NCBI GenBank assembly: GCA_951640165.1
Contig: OX621253.1
Coordinates: 33,425,969 to 33,489,968, forward strand
DNA length: 64,000 nucleotides
Direction of reading: 5' to 3'
From: Pseudoips prasinana
Taxonomy: Eukaryota; Arthropoda; Insecta; Lepidoptera; Nolidae
The notes under the pieces are model-generated. The model had not been told where the DNA came from. It did no database searches and worked only from the letters and a program-made list of their open reading frames with translations. Of this stretch, positions 54,877 through 64,000 are shown in pieces (the stretch's first letter is position 1; every line of letters begins with the position of its first letter). A program made the translations under genes and the position numbers.

Positions 54877-55385
54877 TTTTTATTCGCTTAGATTGAAAAA
54901 GCGCTTGTAATTAGTCAGAACGTGTTTGTACTAACATAATAAAAATAAATCGAAGAATGAGTTAAATCTGATTCCAAACTGGGCAGATCTTATAGGTACT
55001 ATGGCAACTGACAAAGATACTTATGTTTCTAGATACATATAAATTATATATAAATTACACCGTGACCCAGAACAAATAATCGTGTTAACACGCCATATGA
55101 GATTTGTCCTGGATGGGGATCGAATCCACGACCTCTGGATTAGCAGTCAAGTTCACTAAAGGCTAGACTAACCGGCCCGTCTATTATTTCTAGATACACG
55201 TAGAAATTTATATCTGTGGAGAATTAAAATGTAATGGTTTAAATGCAATTTATTAACTAACGTCACTTTACTACGATATTTATTTTATTGTCATAGTGCT
55301 TATTTATAAGTATAAATACTTTTATTTGTCGATATTTATAGTTTAAGATATATTTTACTACACTTAATCTGAATTTACTATTTAT
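54877..55385 (+). mobile_element. Family R, copy 5, with nested SINE
   Basis: GATTTTTATTCGCTTAGATT, AAAAAGCGCTTGTAATTAGT, CAGAACGTGTTTGTA, then interruption by a type D SINE, then TATTTCTAGATACACGTAG and a decayed 3' half. The right boundary is approximate. Confidence 0.6.
54962..55183 (-). mobile_element. SINE type D, copy 3, nested in family R
   Basis: Minus strand: head GGGCCGGTTAGTCTAGCCTT, B box GTGGATTCGATCCCC, core and a tail related to TTGCCATAGTACCTATAAG. Inserted in family R, so it is younger. Confidence 0.75.
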
Positions 55386-55620
55386 GTGGAATGCTAGATG
55401 AAATGGAACGTTTGTGAGTGAGAGAGAAATGTAAGTAATGAGTGAAAGAGAGGAATTAATGTCGAAGAAAGGTGACAGTTAGTTGAACATTGTTGGTTAC
55501 TAAGACGGAACGAAAAGACGACAAGATCACTGTATTTATTTATCTTTGGAAACCCGAAATATACAATTATTGTGGAACTTTACTCAGTATTTTATTCTTA
55601 CATTTATTATTATTATACAA

Positions 55621-56034
55621 CTAAAGATAGTTCTTAAAAGCTAATGCAAAATCCCACAAAACTGTTGTAAATAGTTTTTCTGTGGACATTTGTGTGTTGT
55701 TCATATTAAGGTAACAATTTAATATTCTTTCTATGGCAGACCTGTGTTCATAACGACGCGACGGTCGCTTTGGTTCTGCCACACTAGTAAAATTTTCTAA
55801 TACAATTATTTGGTAAACATTATACAAATAATGTTGATACTTATTCCTCTGGCTTGTGTGGCCCTCGTGTAAGCTCGTCGTTATCCTTGGCAATAAATCA
55901 TGAAGAGTGATAGTCCAGCTCGAGCCTACATAGTAACACAATGTACCAGGTAACGTCTTAACTGTCCCTCCCGCGGTCCCTGGCCGCTGGCGCGCTGCTC
56001 CCCAGTGCCTGAGTGTGGGACGTGGGCGGTGACA
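55621..56034 (-). CDS. Open frame of 137 codons, possible terminal exon
   Basis: An open minus-strand frame from after TAA (56035-56037) to TAG (55621-55623), with no ATG required. The N-terminal half is GC-rich (HWGAARQRPGTAGGTVK), the rest protein-like (SSWTITLHDLLPRITTS, PSRRYEHRSAIERILNCYL, STEKLFTTVLWDFALAFKNY). The stop is followed within 40 bases by two AATAAA signals, as expected for a last exon. A possible acceptor (ACTATGTAG|GC) lies at about 55934. No domain is recognised. It could also be the end of an unrecognised retroelement, since the GC-rich block looks familiar as a dispersed moth sequence. Confidence 0.35.
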   Translation of the reverse strand, partial: CHRPRPTLRHWGAARQRPGTAGGTVKTLPGTLCYYVGSSWTITLHDLLPRITTSLHEGHTSQRNKYQHYLYNVYQIIVLENFTSVAEPKRPSRRYEHRSAIERILNCYLNMNNTQMSTEKLFTTVLWDFALAFKNYL

Positions 56035-56158
56035 TTATCTCGCCGACCCGCTTTCAAAACATGCTTTGTAATGAAACTTAATGGATAAAGTAGTTTCAAC
56101 GAAGACATTTTTGTCTTTTGGATAGGTGAAGGTGTTTGTTAGTGTCATGATGTTTAAA

Positions 56159-56757
56159 AAAAACCGGCCAAGTGCGAGTCGGACTCGCACATGAAGGGTT
56201 CCGTGACAGCAAGTATTTCAGTTGATTAAATGAAAGGTAAATTGCGGTTAACGTTTATAACGTATTAAAAAAAACTACTTGCTAGATCTCGTTCAAACCA
56301 ATTTTCGTTGTTAGTTTGCATGGTAATGTACATCATATATTTTTTCTAGTTTTATCATTCTCTTATTTTAGAAGTTACAGGGGGGAGGGGACACTCATTT
56401 TACCACTTTGGAAGTGTCTCTCGCGCAAACTTTTCAGTTTAGAAAAAAATGATATTAGAAACCTCAATATAATTTTTGAAGACCTATCTATAGATACCCC
56501 ACATGTATGGGTACGATGAAAAATATGTTTTTATTTTCAGTTCAATGTATGGGGACCCCCCAAAATTATTGTTATTTTTCTATTTTTGTGTAAAAATCTA
56601 AATGCGTTCATCGAGTACATCTACTTACCAAGTTTCTACACTACAGCTCTTATAGTTTCGGAAAAAAGTGTCTGTGACATACGGACGGACAGACAGATAG
56701 ACATGACGAATCTATAAGTGTTCCGTTTTTGCCATTTGGCTACGGAACCCTAAAAAT
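56159..56757 (+). mobile_element. Family H, long subtype, copy 3
   Basis: AAACCGGCCAAGTGCGAGTC and GAAGGGTTCCGTGACAGCAA at the start, CCATTTGGCTACGGAACCCT at the end. Slightly longer than copy 2, with GAAGTTACAGGGGGGAGGGG in the interior. Confidence 0.8.
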
Positions 56758-57489
56758 GAAAGAAAGAAATGTATTTATTAGACTTAATGTTAATATAAGA
56801 AGTTGTAAATAATAATAATACCGTGGGACGAATAATGTCCGATCAGTATAACAATATTTTATTATGAAATAAATATAAATTGACTGAAGGTACTCCCTAG
56901 GTGGTCAAAAGGTAACTTTTGTGCCTCCGATAAATTTCATGTCTCCCTACGACACCAGAAACCAGTTTTATAGGCATTCCTACACACATAGCGACGCGGA
57001 AACTTCGTACAAATTCATCATATTCTTCTTTTAAAAGTTTTAATTAAATTGCAAGTCCACCTGCCTCGGAGGAGGGTGAGGGAACTGAGGATAGGTTTGT
57101 ATACCCTGTCTGCATTCCTTTACTATAAGCTTTATACATACCAAACAGACATTAGAGGACGTTTTTATAGATTTTTGAAACTGTTAAAATGCTTTTTTTA
57201 TTTTGCTCGTACCCCATTGTCATAATATTTCGGTAGACATGGGTAGGTAACGTGCACAGAGTTACAGTGTAAGTTTAAAATACGATTCTCCGTTAACAAT
57301 GGGTATTACCAAACAAAACAATTACATTTATATAACTGAGTTCATTATATTATATTACATCGATTAAATTATGACGATCTTATTTGAATTTTGATTTGGT
57401 GGTTATAGATACGGAGCTACTATTTACAATTAGTTCCCGCTGATCCCCTGGGGCATAGAGCACAATTATTTTAGTTTATACCTTAAAAT
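56758..57489. other. No recognised gene
   Basis: A possible reversed retroelement tail (GAAAGAAAGAAATGTATTTA) lies directly after family H copy 3. GC-richer scraps at 56985 and 57060-57110 are not interpretable. Confidence 0.4.
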
Positions 57490-57596
57490 GGCTGTGCGGA
57501 GTCTGGATTTCATTTTTGTCCGTTAATTATATGTTTATATAGTACCCCGCGACACAGTGGTTCTTTTAAAAATGAACCACTGTGTCGCGGGGTACT
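57490..57596 (+). repeat. SINE type C scrap ending in a 23-bp palindrome
   Basis: GCGGAGTCTGGATTTCATTT and GTCCGTTAATTATATGTTTA belong to the type C core and tail. The tail then folds back: arms 57541-57563 and 57574-57596 (AGTACCCCGCGACACAGTGG and TTC, with its exact reverse) around a 10-nt loop. Confidence 0.8.
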
Positions 57597-58086
57597 AAAG
57601 GGTTCCGTAGCCAAATGGCAAAAAACGGAACCCTTATAGATTCGTCATGTTTGTCCGTCTGTCTGTTTGTCTGTCTGTCCGTCCGTATGTCACAGCCACT
57701 TTTTTCCGAAACTATAAGAGATGTACTGCTGAAACTTGGTAAGTAGGTGTATTCTGTAAACCGCATTAAGATTTTTACACAAAAATAGAAAAAGAACAAT
57801 TATTTTGGGGGGTCGCCATACATCGAACTGAAACTCAAAATTTTTTTTTTCTTCGTATTCATACATGTGGGTTGTCTATAGATAGGTCTTTAAAAATCAT
57901 ATTGAGGTTCTTAATATCATTTTTGTCTTAACTGAATAGTTTGCGCGAGAAACACTTCCAAAGTGGTAAAATGAGTGTCCTCCCCTGTAACTTCTAAAAT
58001 AAGAGAATTGCTTTCATTTAATCAACTGAAATACTTGCTGCTACGGAACCCTTCATGTGCGAGTCCGACTCGCACTTGGCCGGTCT
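57597..58086 (-). mobile_element. Family H, long subtype, copy 4
   Basis: Minus-strand copy from GGCCAAGTGCGAGTCGGACT (58060-58081 region) to AGGGTTCCGTAGCCAAATGG at 57600. With copy 3 it forms an inverted pair of about 500-bp arms and an 840-bp spacer. Confidence 0.8.
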
Positions 58087-58822
58087 TTTTATATTGTTGT
58101 CTTTAAAAATTAACTACTTGCCTCCAAGTATGCCCACATATTATTACCAAAAAAAATGAAAATATTGACAGGCATTATACAATTTTTATATTAAAGGGCA
58201 TAGTAAAAGGATATTATCTGTGTAAGTATGTATAGTAGGAATGTGGAGTCTTATCTATCCATGCTCTACATCTGTGTCGAACCTTAACCCTCGTGTTTGT
58301 CGTAGTCAAATATGTTTGACGACGTGCTTTAATATCGCCGATGGTAGCTTCATTCCGTGGGATTTAATAACAAGACCCCGATGTTAATTACACGCGCATA
58401 ACAACATCATGACTATATTGTCTGCAGGGTAGGACAGAATTGAGGTGTTGTGTAGGTGACTTACGAGAAGAATGTCTTGTTTTGACTGAAAGGGTATATA
58501 TATTATATACGTATTTTACTCGTTTAGTAATATAAATATATATGTATTTTTATGAGAGCATCTACAAACTAAATACAAACAGTTTGTGAAATACGAAAAT
58601 GTTGTTTTGACTCCATAAAAATAAATCAGTTGATCGTTATTTTCGTACAACCAGTTCAAATTTATTCATGTAAGTATTTAGATTTACGTATGATAATAAT
58701 AATAATGGAAATGTTTGATTTTTTTTCTATTATTCTAATAGATAATACCAAAAACTACAAGACTGGTTTTTTAAATTCAGCAACAGAAAGTTAGCAAAAT
58801 TTTATTTTCATATAAGTTAGTG
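58087..58822. other. No recognised feature
   Basis: AT-rich; nothing supported. Confidence 0.5.
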
Positions 58823-60482
58823 GAATGGTAGAATCGTCACGTCCAAACCTGAGTTGCTGGGAGAGATCGAGAAGTTCTACGGACAGTTATATGCGACAAC
58901 ATAGCCACCTGTCAAAAGTCATGCCTCAGATCCCAGAGCCCGACTAACCCGACATTACACCGAAGACATCCCGGACGTCAGCCTGTACGAGATTAGAATG
59001 GCTCTCAAACAACTCAAGAACAACAAGGCGCCTGGTGATGATGGAATTACAGCAGAGCTTCTGAAGGCGGGTGGTACACCAATCCTACGGGCCCTTCAGA
59101 AGTTATTTAACTCCGTCATACTAGATGGTCAAACGCCACAAGCATGGCACAGAAGTGTGGTGGTGCTCTTCTTCAAAAAGGGCGACAAAACCCTATTGAA
59201 GAATTATAGACCCATCACACTGCTGAGCCATGTTTACAAGTTGTTTTCGAGGGTCGTTACGAACCGTCTCGCGCGCAGGTTTGACGACTTCCAGCCTCCC
59301 GAACAAGCCGGTTTCCGAAAAGGCTTTAGCACCATAGACCACATACATACGCTGCGGCAAGTTATACAGAAGACCTAAGAGTATAACAAGCCACTGTGCT
59401 TAGCGTTTGTGGACTATGAGAAAGCCTTCGATTCTATCGAAACATGGGCCGTGCTGAGGTCTCTCATAAGGTGCCAAATTGACTACCGGTATATCGAGGT
59501 GATAAAGTGTTTGTATGAAAACGCCACTATGTCAGTGCGACTCCAGGACCAGATCTCGAAACCTATCCACTTGCAGCGAGGCGTGAGACATGGAGATGTT
59601 ATATCTCCGAAACTGTTCACCACTGCATTGGAAGACGTCTTCAAGCTTCTGGACTGGAAAGGCTTTGGCATCAATGTCAATGGCGAGTACATCACTCACC
59701 TTCGATTTGCCGATGATATAGTAGTCATGGCTGAGACCATGGAAGACCTCGGTACAATGCTCGATGACCTCAGCAGAGTCTCTCAACAAGTGGGTCTGAA
59801 AATGAACATGGATAAGACGAAAATCATGTCAAACGTCCATGTTGCACCCACTCAATTGAAAGTTGGTGACTCTGCACTCGAAGTTGTAGAGAACTATATT
59901 TACCTAGGACAGACCATCCAACTAGGTAGGTCCAACTTCGAGAAGGAGGTAAATCGTAGAATCCAACTCGGCTGGGCAGCGTTCGGGAAGCTACGTAACA
60001 TCGTCTCGTCCAAAATACCGCAGTGTCTCAAGTCGAAAGTCTTCGACCAGTGTGTGTTGCCAGTGATGACATACAGAACAGAGACGTGGTCGCTCACTAT
60101 GGGCCTTATTAGAAGGCTCAAGATCACCCAAAGAGCAATGGAGAGGGCAATGCTCGGAGTTTCCCTGCGGGATCGTATCAGAAATGTCGAAATCCGCAGG
60201 CGAACCAAAGTCACCGACATAGCCCGAAGAGTTGCAAAACTGAAGTGGCAGTGGGCGGGCCACATAGCTCGTAGAACCGATGGCCGTTGGGGCAGAAAGG
60301 TTCTTGAGTGGCGACCACAAACCGGAAGACGCAGCGTGGGCAGGCCCCCTACAAGATGGACCGATGATCTTGTGCGGGTCGCCGGAAACAGCTGGATGCG
60401 AATAGCGCAAGACCGGCAATTGTGGAGATCTTTGGGGGAGGCCTTTGTCCAGCAGTGGACGTCTTTCGGCTGATATGATGAT
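58823..60482 (+). mobile_element. RTE-like LINE, 5'-truncated, nearly intact
   Basis: A 1.66-kb insertion flanked by imperfect 9-bp repeats AAGTTAGTG (58814-58822) and AAATTAGTG (60483-60491). No poly-A: it ends TGGACGTCTTTCGGCTGATA, TGATGAT, typical of RTE elements. The endonuclease domain and RT N-terminus are missing. Its tail is shared with family E. Confidence 0.85.
58824..60473 (+). pseudogene. RTE-like reverse transcriptase, two stop codons
   Basis: One continuous frame broken only by TAG at 58902-58904 (YATT*PPVKS, one base from CAG) and TAA at 59376-59378 (QKT*EYNK). Motifs in order: LKNNKAPGDDGITAELLK, FFKKGDKTLLKNYRPITLL, EQAGFRKGFSTIDHI, FVDYEKAFDSIE (catalytic Asp), RGVRHGDVISPKLF (Q of the usual RGVRQGD is H), LRFADDIVVMAE (catalytic FADD). 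The C-terminal part has NYIYLGQTI, YRTETWSLT, WAGHIARRTDGRW and SVGRPPTRWTDDLVRVAG. All metal-binding aspartates remain, so the copy died recently. The protein would copy RTE RNA at a nicked target; lacking the endonuclease, this copy could not start. Confidence 0.9.
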
Positions 60483-61941
60483 AAATTAGTGATTCATACG
60501 CAAATTACAATAAAGGTATAGTAATCTATGATATTAAATAATGCCTATTTTTAAAAATGCCTATAAATATATGGCATACGCTGCGAAAACTATTGATGAT
60601 ACATAAAAATGGTACTGGAAGTTTGTAACACTCTTCAGTACCCACCAAAATAAGTATAAGTAATGGTTTTAAAACCATTACTTATACTTAATGTCACAAG
60701 TATTCTAGACGGCTAATAAGACGCTACCACCACCCTATACGTTGCTTTTTTTAGAGTTACTGACCAAATATGTGCTCCTTTGTAACTCCCTTTTACACGC
60801 TGTTTCACCCTCATCACGCTAAAGGGGTGAGCAGAATTTAGTTAACATTGTGCTCCCAACACAAAACACGTCTAATGGAATCAACACCGCGTATATTCAG
60901 AGGTGTTGAGCAATAAACAGGCTTAAATTCCATAAAGCTTAAGGCTTTTTGTGATTTTATGGGGATTTTAATACTTTTGTTACCACCCCTCTTTAGCCCC
61001 TGACACAAAAGAAGTGATTTACATTCATGCATATGTAGTATTCCACTTCCCACTTGTACCCTATTGTCACTTAATATCAGATTGATTGGGGCGTACTGGC
61101 CTGCTCAATTAGGAAAAAAAAGTATAGTTCTCGCATATGAGTTGTTCAAGCCCACCTAGCGTCTCCTGACATGATATAATCATTCTGGATGCTAAAGCAA
61201 TTCTTAGTCGTATTCTTTTCATTCAAACGTATTTCTGGTTTTGACGGCGTTTAAAGACTCGACCAATATTTTTATTTAACAATATACATAATATCGTGGA
61301 AAAAATATATGTGGAAACCAAGAAAATAAAAACAACATGTCCCAATATTAAATAATTTTTTGTAGAAGTTACTCCTTTTTGGTACCGATTAGAATTAAAG
61401 AATGTATGGGCAAAATGGTAATTAAGAATGGCTACCTACTTAAAGTGTCTTTGAAGAGCGACGACCCATCATCATATTAACATCGCTTACTTCTGCTTTA
61501 ACTAAGTATCGATGCGCAACAATCCATATTGATATTATCATCGCTTATGATGAATGAAAGCGACGACCCATCCTCACCTTAATATCGCCCTCTTCTACTT
61601 AACCTTAACTTAACCAATTATCGTATTGACGATTACAATCATGAGGACGTTACCTCTCACCGGTCTGCTGTATGTTCTAACGTGCGGTAGTTGCAAATGC
61701 GTCATGCATCATAGAGATGTAGGTAACCAGTTTGCCACTACTACTTCATCCTCATATGAACCTCTCATACTTAAGCATTACTGGTAGCGATCAAACAACT
61801 GTCTAATGTGAAAAGCCGAGGCCGCTACTCGTTAAACCACAATAGTTAATCAGCTGAGCAATGTCAGAAACTTACTAGTTGACTTGAATAACTTTGACAC
61901 AAATTTGACCGCCAATAAGGTCTTCCTAACTTAATATTATG
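60483..61941. other. Long stretch without genes; perfect 40-bp palindrome
   Basis: 60651-60690 is an exact palindrome with no loop (TAAGTATAAGTAATGGTTTT and its reverse). The surrounding sequence is AT-rich and otherwise unremarkable. Confidence 0.5.
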
Positions 61942-62187
61942 TTATGTACCCGTTATGTAATAGGATGACAAATGAGCTAGTGGGTCACCGCCCATGGACA
62001 CTTGCAACACCAGAGGAGCCGCAAAAGAATAATAGAGGATAGAAAGGAATAGGCTCTTGAAGGTTGCCATGTCATAGTAGACCGGAATTACCTCCGCAGT
62101 TAATTGATCCCACAGAGTGTAGTGCGCGGCAAAAAGTGCCTTGTGAAGCGCACGGTGGTAGATAGATGTGATGTTACTGAAGTGCAA
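61942..62187 (-). pseudogene. Jockey-like LINE C-terminus, decayed
   Basis: Minus-strand frame with IYHRALHKALFAAHYTLWDQ, then LTAEVIPVYYDMATFKS, followed by residues corresponding to the GVASVHG tail in another frame. WDQLPAEVFP...YDM-TFK is the usual end of this LINE type. RT is absent. Confidence 0.7.
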
Positions 62188-62199
62188 AATCCTACCTAA

Positions 62200-62604
62200 T
62201 CTATACGTATAATAAAATCATAGGAAAGTCAAAACTGTACATTGAATATTTTTTTAAAAGGATACTTGGGGTGTGATCTACAAACAATATAAAAGCCAAA
62301 AATATAGTTTTTATAATTTTTGTCTGTGTGTCTGTTTGTCTGTATGTATGTCGGAGCTAAACTCAAAAATAAATAACAAAAATTTTAACTGTTTATTTCA
62401 AATAAATTACATAATACAGCGTACAATTATTAGGTCTACTGAAATCTTACATTTAAAGATGCATGGATTTACTTAAAATTTTGCATGAATATTACTAAGT
62501 CGGGTCAACATATAGGCTACATATTATCACGCTATCACCTACGCGGGGAGGAGCTGTGATAATTTATAAAATTTAACGCGGGTACAACCGCGGGGCACAG
62601 CTAG
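62200..62604 (+). mobile_element. Helitron-like element with internal insertion
   Basis: TCTATACGTATAATAAAATC at the 5' end, GC hairpin and GGGCACAGCTAG then T at the 3' end. Compared with 25205-25517 it has about 85 extra bases near 62362-62450 (AAATAAATAACAAAAATTTT and on), probably a short reversed LINE tail. Confidence 0.85.
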
Positions 62605-62610
62605 TAATAT

Positions 62611-62719
62611 AAATACGACAGTTGTGAGTATGGATGTTCGTTACTCTTTCACGCAAAAACTACAGAACGGATTTTGATGAAACTTTGTATTAGTAGGTGA
62701 AACCGCAGGGCACAGCTAG
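62611..62719 (+). mobile_element. Helitron-like 3' fragment
   Basis: ACAGAACGGATTTTGATGAA and ACTTTGTATTAGTAGGTGAA precede CCGCAGGGCACAGCTAG: the 3' half of a second Helitron type, placed just after the first. Confidence 0.65.
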
Positions 62720-63024
62720 TATATAATAATCTTGTAACCACTGCTTACAGCAATGAAACAGGTGTAACAACCTGACTGAGTCGCAAATTGATTAGCATAA
62801 TATTACTAAAACGTAACTATACGTCGCTCACATTACCTAGTTTCAATTACTGATAACATGTCTCTGTATTATTACGTTAAGTAACAACGTAATATTAATA
62901 TTGTTTGCTGTTTAACAGACTGACTTGATTTCATGTCTACACACGGCATTTGATCATTACCGTAACAATATTATCTGGGTCTTAGAAGCTGCTGCCACTA
63001 AATTATACTAAAAATATAGGTAGA
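62720..63024. other. No recognised feature
   Basis: AT-rich; nothing supported. Confidence 0.5.
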
Positions 63025-63269
63025 TATAACCTTGGCAAAACTAACACACTGCCATCTGATACCAAACTATGCAGAGCCAGTACTATGGCAACCAGATAAC
63101 TGATACTACATATACTATTTTTGTTTTGTAAATACATACTTATATAGATAGTTAGAGCCAGACTCAGGACAAACAGACATGTTTATGCACACAAATATCT
63201 GTCCTGGGTGGGAATCGAACCCTGCAGCGTGAAAGGCAAGTATTTAGCAACTAAACCAACCGACCCATC
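63025..63269 (-). mobile_element. SINE type B, copy 5
   Basis: Minus strand: tail ACCAAACTATGCAGAGCC (reversed), core AGACTCAGGACAAACAGACA, B box GGTGGGAATCGAACCCTGC with a small deletion after it, and a damaged A box. A Helitron starts four bases later. Confidence 0.8.
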
Positions 63270-63273
63270 ATTA

Positions 63274-63582
63274 TCTATACAAATAAATAAAATTGGAGTG
63301 TCTGTTTGTAATATTGAAATAACCGGTTTTTGCTACATGTATATGAATATATATACGGAACATACACCAAAATAACATTTTTTACAATTTTTGTCTGTCT
63401 GTCTGTCTGTTTGTTCCGGCTAATCTCTGAAATGGCTGGACCGATTTAGACGGGACTTTTATTGGAAGGTAGCTGATGTAATGAGGAGTAACTTAGGCTA
63501 CTTTTATTTTAGAAAAATCTTTTATTTTTGGAAATACAAAATAAACTTATTAACACGCGGACGAAGTCGCGGGCACAGCTAG
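63274..63582 (+). mobile_element. Helitron-like element, full length
   Basis: TCTATACAAATAAATAAAAT at the 5' end. 3' end CACGCGGACGAAGTCGCGGG, CACAGCTAG, then T, where CGCGGAC/GTCGCG forms the hairpin. The interior has TGGCTGGACCGATTTAGACG, common in lepidopteran Helitrons. 309 bp, no ORF. Confidence 0.85.
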
Positions 63583-64000
63583 TAAGAATATAAGAAGACA
63601 CGGAACACCCGTTCGATTAAGAATGCGAGGTGGATTGTCATTGACATAAATCAGAAATATGCGCGAAATCCCTTCCCCTAAGACTAAGGATTTCAAATCT
63701 TACTTACACTTACGAAGACACAACAACATACAACTTACGAAAACATTTACTCAACGAATATAAATCCATTCGGAAAATATTTCCCTATTTCATTGATCGG
63801 CTAAGGTAAGCATCTAGGCTCGCGTTCAGTATATAAATAGGTGTCCAAAGACTTTTACTTTCTGACCGTTTTCCTACTTCGGAGGACACGTAACGAGGGA
63901 ATTCTAATTGAACAATTCTCACACTCTGGTAACAACTGCTCATACGATAAGTAACTAAATTTTTAAAATCGGGACTAATCAACAGTGGCACACAATGAAA
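63583..64000. other. No recognised gene; TATA-like motif
   Basis: TATATAAATAG at 63830-63840 resembles a strong TATA box. A donor-like GCTAAG|GTAAGC lies just before it at about 63801. No initiator or coding frame supports either as functional. Confidence 0.35.

Noticed and set aside
59483..60419. Several minus-strand open frames of 70-142 codons
   Set aside because: All lie antisense to the RTE reverse transcriptase frame and result from its codon composition.
1..64000. LTR retrotransposon or endogenous virus
   Set aside because: No long terminal repeats, primer-binding site, gag, protease, integrase or envelope-like frame could be found. All RT sequences are of the non-LTR type.

Overview
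This window looks like AT-rich nuclear DNA from an insect, most likely a moth or butterfly. The evidence is the repeat content: tRNA-derived SINEs ending in ATT repeats, short Helitrons ending in GCTAGT, RTE-like and CR1/Jockey-like LINE tails, and a dispersed repeat opening with CCGGCCAAGTGCGAGTCGG, which I recall as typical of Lepidoptera. The species cannot be named from sequence alone. No complete host gene is visible. The best host-gene evidence is an 89-bp, GC-rich internal exon with consensus splice sites on the minus strand (7629-7717), which would place part of the window in introns of a minus-strand gene. Three further minus-strand open frames (33942-34334, 46890-47273, 55621-56034) lie outside recognised repeats and are only candidates.

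Layout. 1-9 kb: a CR1-like LINE 3' end, SINE and Helitron fragments, a decayed RTE copy, a foldback-type repeat (family J), dispersed family G, a cluster of alternating motifs, and the exon. 9-19 kb: sparse, with scattered SINEs, a second J copy and Helitron pieces. 19.5-22.2 kb: two 5'-truncated LINEs lying tail to tail, one with an uninterrupted 410-codon reverse transcriptase frame. 23-38 kb: SINEs of at least four head types, family R copies, a 67-bp tandem repeat, and family H copies. 39.3-40.9 kb: a DNA transposon with 323-bp terminal inverted repeats beginning CACAGTGG and a 5-bp GC-rich target duplication, inserted in a family G copy. Its ends fit the Transib (RAG1-related) superfamily, and it carries one intact 158-codon gene behind a plausible TATA/initiator promoter. 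42-58 kb: more SINEs, an inverted pair of J elements, a palindromic Helitron pair and an inverted pair of H repeats. 58.8-60.5 kb: a nearly intact 5'-truncated RTE LINE with two stop codons. 60.5-64 kb: LINE tails and Helitrons.

How the parts relate. Most sequence is mobile DNA at different stages of decay, often nested: SINE in H, SINE in R, LINE tail in SINE, Transib in G. The SINEs with different tRNA-like heads share one central domain. A separate short family (E) ends in the same 3' segment as the RTE LINE at 58.8 kb, as expected for a non-autonomous partner. Several short, perfect palindromes suggest repeated snap-back events. Family letters (A-E SINEs, G, H, J, K, R) are labels made for this window, not published names.
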